Below are positions 28,087 to 39,100 of a stretch of DNA of 64,000 nt, piece by piece; the stretch's first letter is position 1; the number at the start of each line of letters is the position of its first letter. The DNA is from Winogradskyella vincentii. Its GTDB lineage: Bacteria > Bacteroidota > Bacteroidia > Flavobacteriales > Flavobacteriaceae. Below the pieces are notes generated by a model. It worked only from the letters and a program-made list of their open reading frames with translations, did not search any database and had not been told where the DNA came from. A program made the translations under genes and the position numbers. The stretch lies in NCBI RefSeq assembly GCF_020166345.1, contig NZ_JAIUJS010000002.1, positions 538,904 to 602,903 of the forward strand. Reading direction: 5' to 3'.

Positions 28087-28116
28087 AAAAGCCTTTCTGA
28101 TTCAGAAAGGCTTTTT
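28087..28116 (+). terminator. terminator after coxA
   Basis: AAAA, the stem GCCTTTCTG (28091-28099), loop ATT, CAGAAAGGC (28103-28111), then five T. It closes the actABCDEF-coxBA operon and directly abuts the ruvB -7 box. Confidence 0.88.
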
Positions 28117-28119
28117 CGT

Positions 28120-28127
28120 TATATTTG
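28120..28127 (+). promoter_or_regulatory. -7 box of ruvB (possible leaderless transcript)
   Basis: TATATTTG is a perfect TAnnTTTG whose last base is 7 bases before the ruvB ATG at 28134. Transcription would start at or next to the start codon. No clear -33 TTTG is present because the coxA terminator occupies that space. Confidence 0.4.
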
Positions 28128-28133
28128 TTATAT

Positions 28134-29156
28134 ATGAACGATAATTTAGATCCAACCAACGACAATTATAGTCCAGAAGAGTTAGACGTAGAAAAAAAGC
28201 TTCGTCCGTTAACCTTTAGTGATTTTACTGGTCAGGATCAGGTGCTTGAAAACTTGTTGGTATTTGTGCAAGCCGCAAACCTTAGAGATGAAGCTTTAGA
28301 CCACACCTTGTTTCATGGACCTCCTGGATTAGGAAAAACTACCTTAGCTCATATATTGGCTAATGAGTTAGATGTTGGTATCAAAGTAACTTCTGGTCCA
28401 GTATTAGACAAACCTGGTGATCTTGCAGGATTGTTAACTAATCTAGATGATAGGGACGTATTGTTCATTGATGAAATACATCGCCTAAGCCCTATTGTAG
28501 AGGAGTACTTATATTCTGCAATGGAAGACTATAAGATAGATATTATGATAGAGTCTGGTCCCAACGCCAGAACTGTTCAAATTAATCTAAATCCATTTAC
28601 ACTAGTTGGAGCAACAACCCGTTCAGGTTTACTTACGGCACCAATGCGTGCCCGATTTGGAATAAGCAGTAGACTTCAATATTATAAGACAGATCTTTTA
28701 ACAACAATTGTGCAGCGTAGTGCATCAATATTAAATGTTCCTATCTCCATGGAAGCCGCAATTGAAATCGCAGGTAGAAGTAGAGGAACACCTAGAATAG
28801 CTAATGCTTTGCTAAGACGAGTTAGAGATTTTGCTCAAATAAAGGGGAATGGCAATATTGATATTGAAATAGCTAAATTTTCGTTAGAGGCCCTTAATGT
28901 AGATGCTCATGGATTGGATGAAATGGATAATAAAATTCTATCAACAATTATTGATAAATTCAAAGGTGGCCCAGTAGGCATTACTACATTGGCAACTGCG
29001 GTAAGTGAAAGTGCAGAAACAATAGAGGAGGTTTATGAACCCTTTTTAATTCAACAAGGATTCATAATGAGAACACCAAGAGGCAGAGAAGTTACGGAGC
29101 AAGCCTATAAACATTTAGGTAAAATTAAAGGACCACAACAAGGCGGTTTGTTTTAG
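28134..29156 (+). CDS. ruvB: Holliday junction branch migration ATPase RuvB
   Basis: 340 residues from the ATG at 28134; a TTG nine bases upstream is less likely. Motifs: [19 protein letters not shown], Walker [10 protein letters not shown], Walker B FIDEIHRL, sensor [18 protein letters not shown], and the C-terminal winged helix with [17 protein letters not shown]. RuvB drives branch migration with RuvA, whose gene lies at 32613. queG follows after about 30 bases. Confidence 0.96.
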   Translation: MNDNLDPTNDNYSPEELDVEKKLRPLTFSDFTGQDQVLENLLVFVQAANLRDEALDHTLFHGPPGLGKTTLAHILANELDVGIKVTSGPVLDKPGDLAGLLTNLDDRDVLFIDEIHRLSPIVEEYLYSAMEDYKIDIMIESGPNARTVQINLNPFTLVGATTRSGLLTAPMRARFGISSRLQYYKTDLLTTIVQRSASILNVPISMEAAIEIAGRSRGTPRIANALLRRVRDFAQIKGNGNIDIEIAKFSLEALNVDAHGLDEMDNKILSTIIDKFKGGPVGITTLATAVSESAETIEEVYEPFLIQQGFIMRTPRGREVTEQAYKHLGKIKGPQQGGLF

Positions 29157-29185
29157 TAAAACTTTTCAAAAGGAAGTATCTCAAC

Positions 29186-30112
29186 TTGATAAATAATAAA
29201 ACCAAACATACAGAACTCATCAAAACCGAAGCTAAACGCCTCGGTTTTTTGTCTTGTGGAGTTTCTAAAGCAGAGTTTTTAGAAGACGAAGCTCCTCGAC
29301 TTGAAGCCTGGTTACAAAAGAATATGCATGGTGAGATGAAATACATGGAAAATCATTTCGATAAGCGTTTAGATCCAACATTATTGGTTGAAGGATCAAA
29401 AAGTGTGGTGTCCTTATTGCTTAATTATTATCCTTCAGACATTCAGTATGAAGATTCATATAAGCTCTCCAAATATGCATTTGGTACCGACTACCATTTT
29501 GTCATAAAAGAAAAACTAAAAGAATTGTTGTTAATTATACAGCAAGAAATTGGTGAAGTTCATGGTCGTGCCTTTGTAGATTCTGCACCAGTATTGGACA
29601 AGGCTTGGGCGGCAAAATCAGGATTAGGTTGGATAGGTAAGAATTCTAATCTATTAACTCAGCAAGTAGGATCATTCTACTTTATTGCAGAATTGATTAT
29701 CGATTTGGAATTAGAGTATGATACTCCAGTAACGGATCATTGCGGCACATGTACAGCGTGTATTGATGCTTGCCCAACTGAAGCAATAACCGAACCCTAT
29801 GTTGTTGATGGCAGTAAATGTATCTCCTACTTTACCATTGAGCTAAAAGAAAATATCCCATCAGAGTTTAAAGGAAAATTTGATGATTGGATGTTTGGTT
29901 GTGATATATGCCAAGATGTTTGTCCATGGAATCGATTTAGTAAATCACATAATGAACCCTTGTTTAATCCACATCCAGAACTTTTAGCAATGACAAAGAA
30001 AGATTGGGAAGAGATTACAGAAGATACTTTTAAAAAAATTTTTAAAAAGTCTGCTGTGAAACGTACAAAGTTCTCAGGATTAAAACGAAACATTCAATTC
30101 CTTAAAGATTAA
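29186..30112 (+). CDS. queG: epoxyqueuosine reductase QueG
   Basis: 308 residues. The N-terminal cobalamin-binding part contains YHFVIKEKL and [17 protein letters not shown]. The ferredoxin part carries two [4Fe-4S] sites: [12 protein letters not shown], and C204-type ...CISYFTIEL... with [11 protein letters not shown]. QueG performs the last step of queuosine synthesis in tRNA. It is shorter than the roughly 380-residue E. coli enzyme and lacks the C-terminal HEAT-like part, as is common in Bacteroidota. The start is a TTG; no in-frame ATG occurs before residue 48, so TTG is the only sensible start. Confidence 0.9.
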   Translation: MINNKTKHTELIKTEAKRLGFLSCGVSKAEFLEDEAPRLEAWLQKNMHGEMKYMENHFDKRLDPTLLVEGSKSVVSLLLNYYPSDIQYEDSYKLSKYAFGTDYHFVIKEKLKELLLIIQQEIGEVHGRAFVDSAPVLDKAWAAKSGLGWIGKNSNLLTQQVGSFYFIAELIIDLELEYDTPVTDHCGTCTACIDACPTEAITEPYVVDGSKCISYFTIELKENIPSEFKGKFDDWMFGCDICQDVCPWNRFSKSHNEPLFNPHPELLAMTKKDWEEITEDTFKKIFKKSAVKRTKFSGLKRNIQFLKD

Positions 30113-30132
30113 TTTTTGATTATATCATTGCG

Positions 30133-30140
30133 TATCTTTG
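30133..30140 (+). promoter_or_regulatory. -7 box of maeB
   Basis: TATCTTTG, a perfect TAnnTTTG, 21 bases before the maeB ATG. The nearest TTTG upstream is only 14 bases away, too close for a standard -33 box, so only the -7 element is supported. Confidence 0.4.
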
Positions 30141-30161
30141 ATGCTTAATTCTTTTTGAAAT

Positions 30162-32438
30162 ATGAGCAAACAGAGTAAACGTATAGAGGCATTAGTTTAC
30201 CATGCTAAGCCTACACCAGGAAAGATAAAGGTTATTCCCACTAAAAAATATGCATCACAGAGAGATTTATCACTAGCTTATTCACCAGGTGTTGCAGAAC
30301 CATGTTTAGAGATTGATAAAGATGTAGAGAATGTATATAAATACACTGCAAAGGGCAACTTGGTTGCGGTGATTTCAAATGGTACAGCAGTTTTAGGTCT
30401 AGGAAATATAGGACCTGAAGCATCTAAACCAGTGATGGAGGGAAAAGGTTTACTCTTCAAAATCTTTGCTGATATAGATGTGTTTGATATTGAAGTAGGT
30501 ACTGAGAATGTTGATGAATTCATAGAAACTGTAAAGAATATCGCACCAACTTTTGGTGGCATTAATTTAGAAGACATTAAGGCTCCAGAAGCCTTTGAAA
30601 TTGAGCGTAGACTCAAAGAAGAACTCGATATTCCCGTAATGCACGATGATCAGCATGGAACTGCAATTATCTCAGCTGCCGCTCTGTTAAATGCACTTGA
30701 ATTAGCGGAGAAAAGAATTGAAGAGGTAAAAATAGTAGTAAGTGGTGCTGGTGCAGCCGCAATTTCTTGTACCAGATTATATCAGGCATTTGGAGCAAAA
30801 AAGGAAAATATTGTAATGCTTGATAGTAAAGGTGTAATAAGGAATGACCGACCAAACTTAACTTCTCAAAAAGCTGAATTTGCAACAGATAGAAAATTAG
30901 ATACTCTCGATGAGGCGATGGTAGATGCTGATGTATTTATTGGTTTATCAATGGCAGACATAGTATCACCTCAAATGCTAAAGACAATGGCGAAGAACCC
31001 TATTGTTTTCGCTATGGCTAATCCAGATCCTGAGATTAGTTACAATTTAGCAATTGACACTAGAGATGATATTATTATGGCAACGGGAAGAAGTGATCAT
31101 CCTAATCAAGTGAACAATGTGCTTGGTTTTCCATTTATATTTAGAGGAGCATTAGACGTAAGGGCAACCAAGATAAATGAAGCTATGAAAAAAGCAGCTG
31201 TTTTGGCCCTATCAAGATTAGCAAAAGAGCCAGTACCAGAACAGGTAAACCTTGCATATAATGAAACTAGGTTGACTTTTGGTCGAGATTATATAATCCC
31301 TAAACCATTTGATCCTAGGTTAATTGCAGAAGTGCCTCCTGCAGTCGCAAAAGCTGCAATGGAAAGTGGTGTTGCCAAAGAGGAAATTGAAGATTGGAAA
31401 AAATATAAGAACTCCCTTCTTGAAAGATTAGGTTCAGATAATAAACTTGTTAGGATGTTATTGGGTAGAGCGAGAACTAATCCAAAGCGAATAGTTTTTG
31501 CTGAGGCGGATCAGTTAGACGTTCTTAAGGCTGCACAGATAGTATATGAAGAAGGCGTTGCACAACCTATATTATTGGGCAGAAGAGATACTATAATCAA
31601 CCTAATGGAGGAAATAGATTTTGATGCAGATGTTCCAATCTTAGATCCAAAATCAGATGAAGAGCTTGAACGTAAAAATCGTTATGCAAAGGCCTATTGG
31701 GAGAAAAGGCAAAGACAGGGCGTAACACTTTATGCAGCAGAGCAGAAAATGAGAGAACGAAATTACTATGCTGCAATGATGGTAAATTCAGGTGATGCAG
31801 ATGGTTTAGTTACTGGATATTCACGTAGTTATCCAAATGTAGTGAAACCAATGTTAGAATTAATTGGTATGGCAGATGGTGCCTCTAGGATAGCAACTAC
31901 AAATGTAATGATGACACAAAGAGGACCAATGTTCTTGAGTGATACTTCAATAAATATAGAACCTAGTTCAAAAGACCTTGCGCGAATTGCCAGAATGACT
32001 TCGAACGTGGTAAAAATGTTTGGTATAGAACCTGTAATGGCCATGGTTTCGTTTTCTAATTTTGGATCTTCAGAAAACCCAAGAGCTGAGAAGGTCAATG
32101 AAGCTGTTGAGTTTTTACACAAGGCCTATCCGAATATGGTTGTTGATGGTGCAGTTCAGACAGATTTTGCATTGAATTCAGAAATGCTACAAGATATATT
32201 TCCATTTTCTAAACTTGCTGGCAGAAAGGTAAATTCATTAATCTTTCCAAATTTAGATGCTGCAAATATTACATACAAACTTCTTAAAGAATTGAATAAG
32301 GTTGAGTCTATTGGGCCAATTATGATGGGAATGAATAAACCAGTCCATATACTTCAATTAGGTGCTAGTGTAGATGAAATTGTTAACATGTCTGCTATTG
32401 CAGTTATTGATGCTCAAGAACGTGAGAAAAGACAATAA
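30162..32438 (+). CDS. maeB: NADP-dependent malic enzyme fused to a phosphotransacetylase-like domain
   Basis: 758 residues, the usual MaeB length. Residues about 1-430 are the malic enzyme part: SLAYSPGVAEPC, KDVENVYKYTAKGNLVAVIS, DIKAPEAFEIE, MHDDQHGTAI and the Rossmann motif VSGAGAAAISC. Residues about 435-758 form a phosphate-acetyltransferase-like domain, which in MaeB is regulatory (acetyl-CoA sensing) rather than catalytic. It converts malate to pyruvate and makes NADPH. Transcribed from its own promoter region. Confidence 0.94.
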   Translation: MSKQSKRIEALVYHAKPTPGKIKVIPTKKYASQRDLSLAYSPGVAEPCLEIDKDVENVYKYTAKGNLVAVISNGTAVLGLGNIGPEASKPVMEGKGLLFKIFADIDVFDIEVGTENVDEFIETVKNIAPTFGGINLEDIKAPEAFEIERRLKEELDIPVMHDDQHGTAIISAAALLNALELAEKRIEEVKIVVSGAGAAAISCTRLYQAFGAKKENIVMLDSKGVIRNDRPNLTSQKAEFATDRKLDTLDEAMVDADVFIGLSMADIVSPQMLKTMAKNPIVFAMANPDPEISYNLAIDTRDDIIMATGRSDHPNQVNNVLGFPFIFRGALDVRATKINEAMKKAAVLALSRLAKEPVPEQVNLAYNETRLTFGRDYIIPKPFDPRLIAEVPPAVAKAAMESGVAKEEIEDWKKYKNSLLERLGSDNKLVRMLLGRARTNPKRIVFAEADQLDVLKAAQIVYEEGVAQPILLGRRDTIINLMEEIDFDADVPILDPKSDEELERKNRYAKAYWEKRQRQGVTLYAAEQKMRERNYYAAMMVNSGDADGLVTGYSRSYPNVVKPMLELIGMADGASRIATTNVMMTQRGPMFLSDTSINIEPSSKDLARIARMTSNVVKMFGIEPVMAMVSFSNFGSSENPRAEKVNEAVEFLHKAYPNMVVDGAVQTDFALNSEMLQDIFPFSKLAGRKVNSLIFPNLDAANITYKLLKELNKVESIGPIMMGMNKPVHILQLGASVDEIVNMSAIAVIDAQEREKRQ

Positions 32439-32468
32439 ATTCAGGCATTTTATCAGAGCAACTCACCC

Positions 32469-32498
32469 TTTGTAATGTAAATAATTTTAGTACATTTG
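32469..32498 (+). promoter_or_regulatory. promoter of ruvA-sprA
   Basis: TTTG (32469-32472), an 18-base spacer, then TACATTTG (32491-32498), both perfect consensus boxes in the 174-base gap before ruvA. The leader would be about 105 bases, unusually long for this window. Confidence 0.65.
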
Positions 32499-32612
32499 GT
32501 TTATTAACCATTGAAATCTAATTCTTTTATTTTATTCAACTAATTAGCACAATAGTTTGAGGTTAAAATTAAGTAGTTTCTTTTGGGTTAATCTAAGTAT
32601 TTAAAAGGATTT

Positions 32613-33194
32613 ATGATTACACACTTAGAGGGAAGACTTGTTGAAAAAAATCCTACTGACGTTGTCATTGATTGCAATGGTGTAGGGTATTTTATAAATA
32701 TATCACTCCATACTTTTTCTCAAATTCCAGATCGTGAAAATTTAAGACTATATACTTATCTTCAAGTTAGAGAGGATTCTCATTCACTTTATGGTTTTTC
32801 TTCAAAGGCAGAAAGAGAAATATTCAAGTTGCTTATATCCGTTAGTGGTATTGGAGCAAACACGGCAAGAACCATGTTATCATCTTTAACTCCAGAACAG
32901 GTTAAAGAAGGTATTGCAAGTGGAGATGTTGCGCTAATACAAAGTGTAAAAGGAATTGGCGCTAAAACTGCTCAACGAGTTATTATTGATTTAAAAGATA
33001 AAGTGTTAAAAGTATATGGCATAGATGAACTTTCTCTTATACCGAACAATACTAATAAAGATGAAGCGTTATCAGCATTAGAAGTTTTAGGATTTAACAA
33101 AAAACAATCTGAGAAAGTGATTGATAAAATTTTGAAAGCTGAACCAGATGCCCTTGTGGAGCAAATCATAAAAGAAGCTTTGAAAAACCTATAA
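32613..33194 (+). CDS. ruvA: Holliday junction DNA-binding protein RuvA
   Basis: 193 residues. An OB-fold domain (ITHLEGRLVEKNPTDVVIDCNGVGY) is followed by the tandem helix-hairpin-helix domain (LLISVSGIGANTARTML, SVKGIGAKTAQRVIIDLKDK) and domain III (EALSALEVLGFNKKQSEKVI) that contacts RuvB. sprA starts four bases after its stop, a gene order kept in gliding flavobacteria. Confidence 0.95.
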   Translation: MITHLEGRLVEKNPTDVVIDCNGVGYFINISLHTFSQIPDRENLRLYTYLQVREDSHSLYGFSSKAEREIFKLLISVSGIGANTARTMLSSLTPEQVKEGIASGDVALIQSVKGIGAKTAQRVIIDLKDKVLKVYGIDELSLIPNNTNKDEALSALEVLGFNKKQSEKVIDKILKAEPDALVEQIIKEALKNL

Positions 33195-33198
33195 AAAA

Positions 33199-36100
33199 TT
33201 GAATAAAACTAACTATAATCAACATTTCAATTCAATTCGTCTTTTATGCTTCTTAGTATTAATGCTATTTGGTGGGCTTGTTTACGGGCAAGAGCCTGAG
33301 CAACAACAAGATTCTACAAAGACTACTTTTGCATTTGGTAAGTTAAATATGCCAAATCCAAACAGTATCGTTGCAAAGTACACGTACGACCCTATTTTAG
33401 ACAGATATATTTACACTGAGAAGATTGGTAATTTCAATACCAATTATCCATTAATCCTTACGCCTGAAGAATTTCAAAAATTGGTTCTTCAAGAAAAGCT
33501 CAAGGAATATTATAAGCAAATGGCAGATGCCGCTGCAGGTCAGAAAGATGGAACTGAAGAAGGCCAAAAGAACTTACTCCCTGAATTTTATGTAAACTCA
33601 GGGCTGTTTGAAACAATTTTTGGAGGTAATACAATCAATGTTGTACCACAAGGTTCAGTTGAAGTTGATTTAGGTGTTTTGTTTTCGAGACAAGATAATC
33701 CGGCTTTTTCACCAAGGAATAGAACAAATTTCACATTCGATTTTGATCAGAGGATCAGTCTAAGCTTGTTAGGAAAGGTTGGTACAAGATTACAGGTTAC
33801 TGCTAATTATGATACAGAGTCTACATTCGATTTTCAAAACCTCGTCAAATTAGAGTATACACCTACAGAAGATGATATAATTAGAAAGATTGAAGTAGGT
33901 AATGTTAATATGCCGTTGAACAGTTCTTTAATAACAGGAGCACAAAGTTTGTTTGGTGTAAAGACAGAATTACAGTTTGGTAAGACCACAGTAACTGCAG
34001 TGTTTTCTGAACAGCAATCCCAATCAAGATCAGTTGTAGCTCAAGGAGGTGGTACCGTTGAAGAGTTTGAATTCTTTGCGCGAGACTATGATGAGAATAG
34101 ACATTTCTTTTTAGCGCATTACTTTAGGGATAATTATGATAAAGCTTTATTGCAGTATCCTTTTATTGATAATCAAGGGTTGCAGATTACAAGAGTAGAA
34201 GTTTGGGTTACAAATAGAAATAATCAAACAGATAACGTAAGAAATGTTGTTGCTTTTCAAGATTTAGGTGAGTCTCAAGTTGATAATATTGGTTTAAACC
34301 CAATACCAGGAGGTTTTATAAACAACCCTTCAGAATTACCAAGAAATGAGAATAATGATTTTGACCCAACGAATATTGGTGGTCCAGGATCATTATTAAA
34401 CGATAATGTTAGGGATATAACCGTAGTTGAAACGGGAATTAATATTCCAGCCAATGAAGGGTTTGATTTTGGAAAATTAGAAGCGGCTAAAAAATTACAA
34501 GAAGGACAAGACTATGTTCTAAATTCTGAATTAGGTTATATATCGTTGAACCAAAGACTTCTAAACGATGAGGTTTTAGCCGTAGCATTTCAGTATACAA
34601 TTGGTGGCGAGGTATATCAAGTTGGAGAGTTTGCTAATGATGGTGTCGATGCAACTACCGTTGATACTGGTGGCCCTAATGAAGTGATTAACAATCAAAG
34701 TTTAATCTTAAAAATGCTTAAGAGTGCCGTAACAGTTGTTGATCTTCCTATTTGGGACTTAATGATGAAAAACATTTATGACACAGGTGCTTTTCAACTA
34801 AGTCAAGAAGATTTTAGATTAAACATATTTTACACTGAAGCATCACCAGTTAATTATATAAGACCAGTAGAGATCAATGGTGTTGAAGTTCCATTCCCAC
34901 CCTTTGATAATAATACACCATTTACAGGAGATGATACTGAGATAAGTGAAACTCCTTTAATACGTTTATTTCATTTAGACAGACTTAATTTTAATAATGA
35001 CCCTCAAGAACGAGGTGATGGTTTCTTTGATTATGTCCCTGGATTAACTGTTCTCACACAAAATGGAAAAATAATTTTCACCAAATCAGAGCCTTTTGGT
35101 AGATATCTTTTCGATGTTCTTGATGACGATGACAATCCAAACAATAATGACACAGATTACGAGCAAGATGTTTATACAAATCCTAATCAGGAGAAATACG
35201 TATATGACCTTCTTTATAAATCGACTAAAACAGAGGCATTAGATGATGCCGAGAAGAATAAATTTCAGATTAAAGGTAGATTTAAAAGTAGTGGTGCGGG
35301 TGGAGGTATTCCTATTGGTGCATTCAACGTACCTCGTGGATCAGTTAGGGTTACAGCAGGAGGAAGATTACTTGTAGAGGGAATTGATTATACAGTAAAT
35401 TATCAATTAGGACGTGTTGAAATATTAGACGAGGCATTAAAGGCATCTAATACACCAATTAATGTAGACGTAGAAAACAATGCTGTATTTGGTCAACAAA
35501 CTAGACGATTTACAGGTATAAATGTAGAGCATCAGTTTAATGAAAACTTTGTTCTTGGAGCTACTTTGTTGAATTTGAATGAGCGTCCTATTACACAGAA
35601 AGCTAACTATAATGCCGAACCAATTAACAATACGATATTCGGTATGAATGGTAATTTCTCAACTGAAGTTCCATTCCTAACGAGGCTCGCAAATAAACTG
35701 CCAAACATTGATACAGATGTACCTTCTAATCTTTCAGTGAGAGGGGAATTTGCATATCTATTACCAGGAGCACCAAAAGGTGCCGATTTTAATGGAGAAG
35801 CTACTGCATACATTGATGATTTTGAAGGCACTCAAGGAGCAATTGATCTATTAAGTCCATTATCATGGTTTTTGGCGAGTAGACCAAAAGAACTACCTGC
35901 TAATGTACCTGGAGATGATGATCCTGGAATTGAAAATGGCTTTGGTAGAGCATTTTTAAATTGGTATACAATTGATCCAATTTTTTATAGTAGTCAACGT
36001 CCAGGAGGAATCACAGATGATGACGTTTCTAATTTGTATACGAGACGTGTTTTTATTGAAGAAATTTTCCCTGAAGTAGATATTGTTCAAGGTCAAACAT

Positions 36101-39100
36101 CTGTAATCAACACATTAGATTTATCTTATTATCCATCTGAACGAGGACCTTATAATTTTGATCCTTCAGCAACTAACGATGTTATTAATCCCAATGATAG
36201 TTGGGCTGGTATAACAAGACAAATTACATCTACTGACTTTGAACAAGCCAATGTAGAGTATATCGAGTTCTGGGTACAAGATCCATTTTTAGACAATCCA
36301 TCAAGTCAAGGAGGAAAATTATTTGTGAATCTTGGTAATATTTCTGAGGATGTCCTTAAGGATGGTAAAAAACAATATGAGAATGGTTTACCTGAGGATG
36401 GTGATGTTTCACTACTTAATCCAACAACTTTTGGTGGAGTTGTTCCGCAGAACCAATCATTAATATACACGTTTGCAACTACTGGTCAAGAACGTACAAA
36501 CCAAGATGTTGGTTATGATGGTTATGATGATACAGAAGAGGTAATACAATTTGGGGCTCAATTTGGAGAAGATCCAGCTAAAGATAATTACACATATTAT
36601 TTAAATACTGAAGGTGATATTTTTGAACGTTATAAAAGATATAACGGACAAGAAGGAAATACTCCAGACATATTTACAGACACCAATAGAGGTTCAACTA
36701 CCCAGCCTGATGTAGAAGATATCAACAGAGATAACACAATGAATACTATTGATAGTTATTTTGAGTACGAGGTTGATATTAACCCAACAGCTCTTAATAT
36801 TAATAACCCTCAGATTAATGATACGAAGGTTAGGACAGTTACGTTGCCTAACGGCCAAGAGAGAACTGTAACTTGGTACCAATTTAGATTGCCAATTAAC
36901 GAACCAACTAATGCAATTGGTGGTATTAGAGATATTCGTTCTGTACGTTTTGCAAGATTATATTTAAGAGAGTTTACTGAAAATACAGTTTTACGTTTTG
37001 CAACTTTAGATTTGGTGAGAAGTGATTGGAGACGATATACTCTAGATCTCGATAATGATTCAACTAACAATAGTGCTGATGCAGAATTTAATGTTGCAAT
37101 TGTTGGTGTTCAAGAGAATGATGGTGACTATGTAATTCCTCCAGGAGTAAGACGTGAAGAGCTGAATAATAATAATAACATTATCAGGCAGAATGAGCAA
37201 TCTTTGGTTCTACAGGCTTGTGAATTAGAACCAGAAGACTCTAAAGGTGTATTTAAAAATATTAATGTAGACATGCGTCAGTATAAAAAGTTACGGATGT
37301 TTTTACATGCTGAAGCACAAGAGGGTCAAACTTTACAAGAGGGTGAGTTAATTGCTTTTATAAGAATGGGTAATGACTTTACTGATAATTTCTATCAAAT
37401 TGAAGTTCCATTATTGCCAACAGAATTAGCGGAATCATCATTGACCGATAAGGAAAGAATATGGCCTGAGGTTAATGAGATTAATATGCCTCTATCTATT
37501 TTACAAGATATTAAGTCTAAAGGTATTTTTGATCAATCCCTAGCCAATGAAAACCCAACATTTTATGATGTTATAGATGGTGTTTTAAATGAAACTTCAG
37601 TAGACGAATTTGCACCTCTACCAACGGGACAACAACGTGTTGCTATCAAAGGAAATCCTAACTTTGGAGACATTCGTGTGTTAATGGTTGGACTGAAAAA
37701 TTCAGGTAATACAGGAATGAATGCTTGTGGAGAGGTTTGGTTTAATGAACTTAGAATGTCTGATCTAGAGAATGAAGGTGGATGGGCAGCAGTGGTAAGC
37801 ATGGATTCTAATATTGCCGATTTTGCGGATATAAGTGCAACTGCCAGAAGAAGTACAGTTGGTTTTGGTGGTATTGAGCAAAATCCTAATGAACGAAGCA
37901 GAGAAGATGTAAAACAATACGATGTAGTTACTAATGTTCAATTAGGGCAATTACTACCTAAGGAATGGGGAATACAGCTACCATTTAATTATGCTCAAAG
38001 TGAAGAGATTATTACACCTCAGTTTGATGAATATTATAGAGATATAGAATTAGATACGCAATTAAGTAATACCACAGACAAAGATTCAATTCTTAAGGTA
38101 AACGAAAATTATACGAAACGAAAGAGTATAAACTTCATTGGTGTTAGAAAGCAGAAAATGGGTGATGGTAAGAGACATTTTTATGATGTTGAAAATTTAA
38201 CCTTTAATTACTCATATAACAAAGTAGAGCATCGTGATTTTGAAATAGAGAATTCATTAGATCAAAATATCAGAGCAGGTGTAAATTATAACTATGCTTT
38301 TGAGCCTGCGAAGATTGAACCGTTTAAAAAGAATGACTCATTATTCACTGGTAAATATTGGAAAATTTTAAAGGATTTTAATGTCAATTTATTACCGAGT
38401 AGCATATCAGTTAATACTGATATAAACAGGCAATTCAGTAAACAAAAGTTCAGAGAAGTAGAACTGGGTGGTGACAATATTGGCATTGAAGAATTATTCA
38501 GACGTAATTACACTTTCGATTTTCAGTATGCCATAAATTATAATTTAACCGATGCATTAAGCTTAAACTTTACAGCAGCAAATACCAATATTGTTCGAAA
38601 TTATTTCATTGATGACAGAATTAATGGAAGGCAGGATCCTGAGCTTGATGTTTGGGATGGATTCTTTGATTTTGGAGATCCAAACTTACAAACGCAACAA
38701 TTACAAGTTAATTACGAAATCCCACTTTATAAAATACCTGTTTTAAGTTTCTTGAGAGCAACATATGCTTATAGTGGCGCATTTCAATGGCAAAAAGGAT
38801 CTGATCTTAATGAAGGACTGGTATTAGATGGGCAAACTTATAATTTGGGTCATTCTATTCAAAACTCTAATACACACAACCTCAATACCACCCTTAATAT
38901 GGAAACCTTTTATAAAACAATTGGTTTAGTAAGAAAAGGTAACCAACGTGGTGGTGGAAGAAATACGGCTGTTAAAAGGCGTACTGCTCCAACTCCAAAT
39001 GCAGCGCAAGACAATAATGCTACAAACACCGCCAAAAAGGGTAGTGCTGGTCAAAAAGCCTATAATACCCTTGTTGATATTGTAACAATGGTAAAACGAA

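Noticed and set aside
30162..32438. Possible fusion of maeB with an active phosphotransacetylase
   Set aside because: The two-domain form is the normal MaeB architecture, not a novel fusion.
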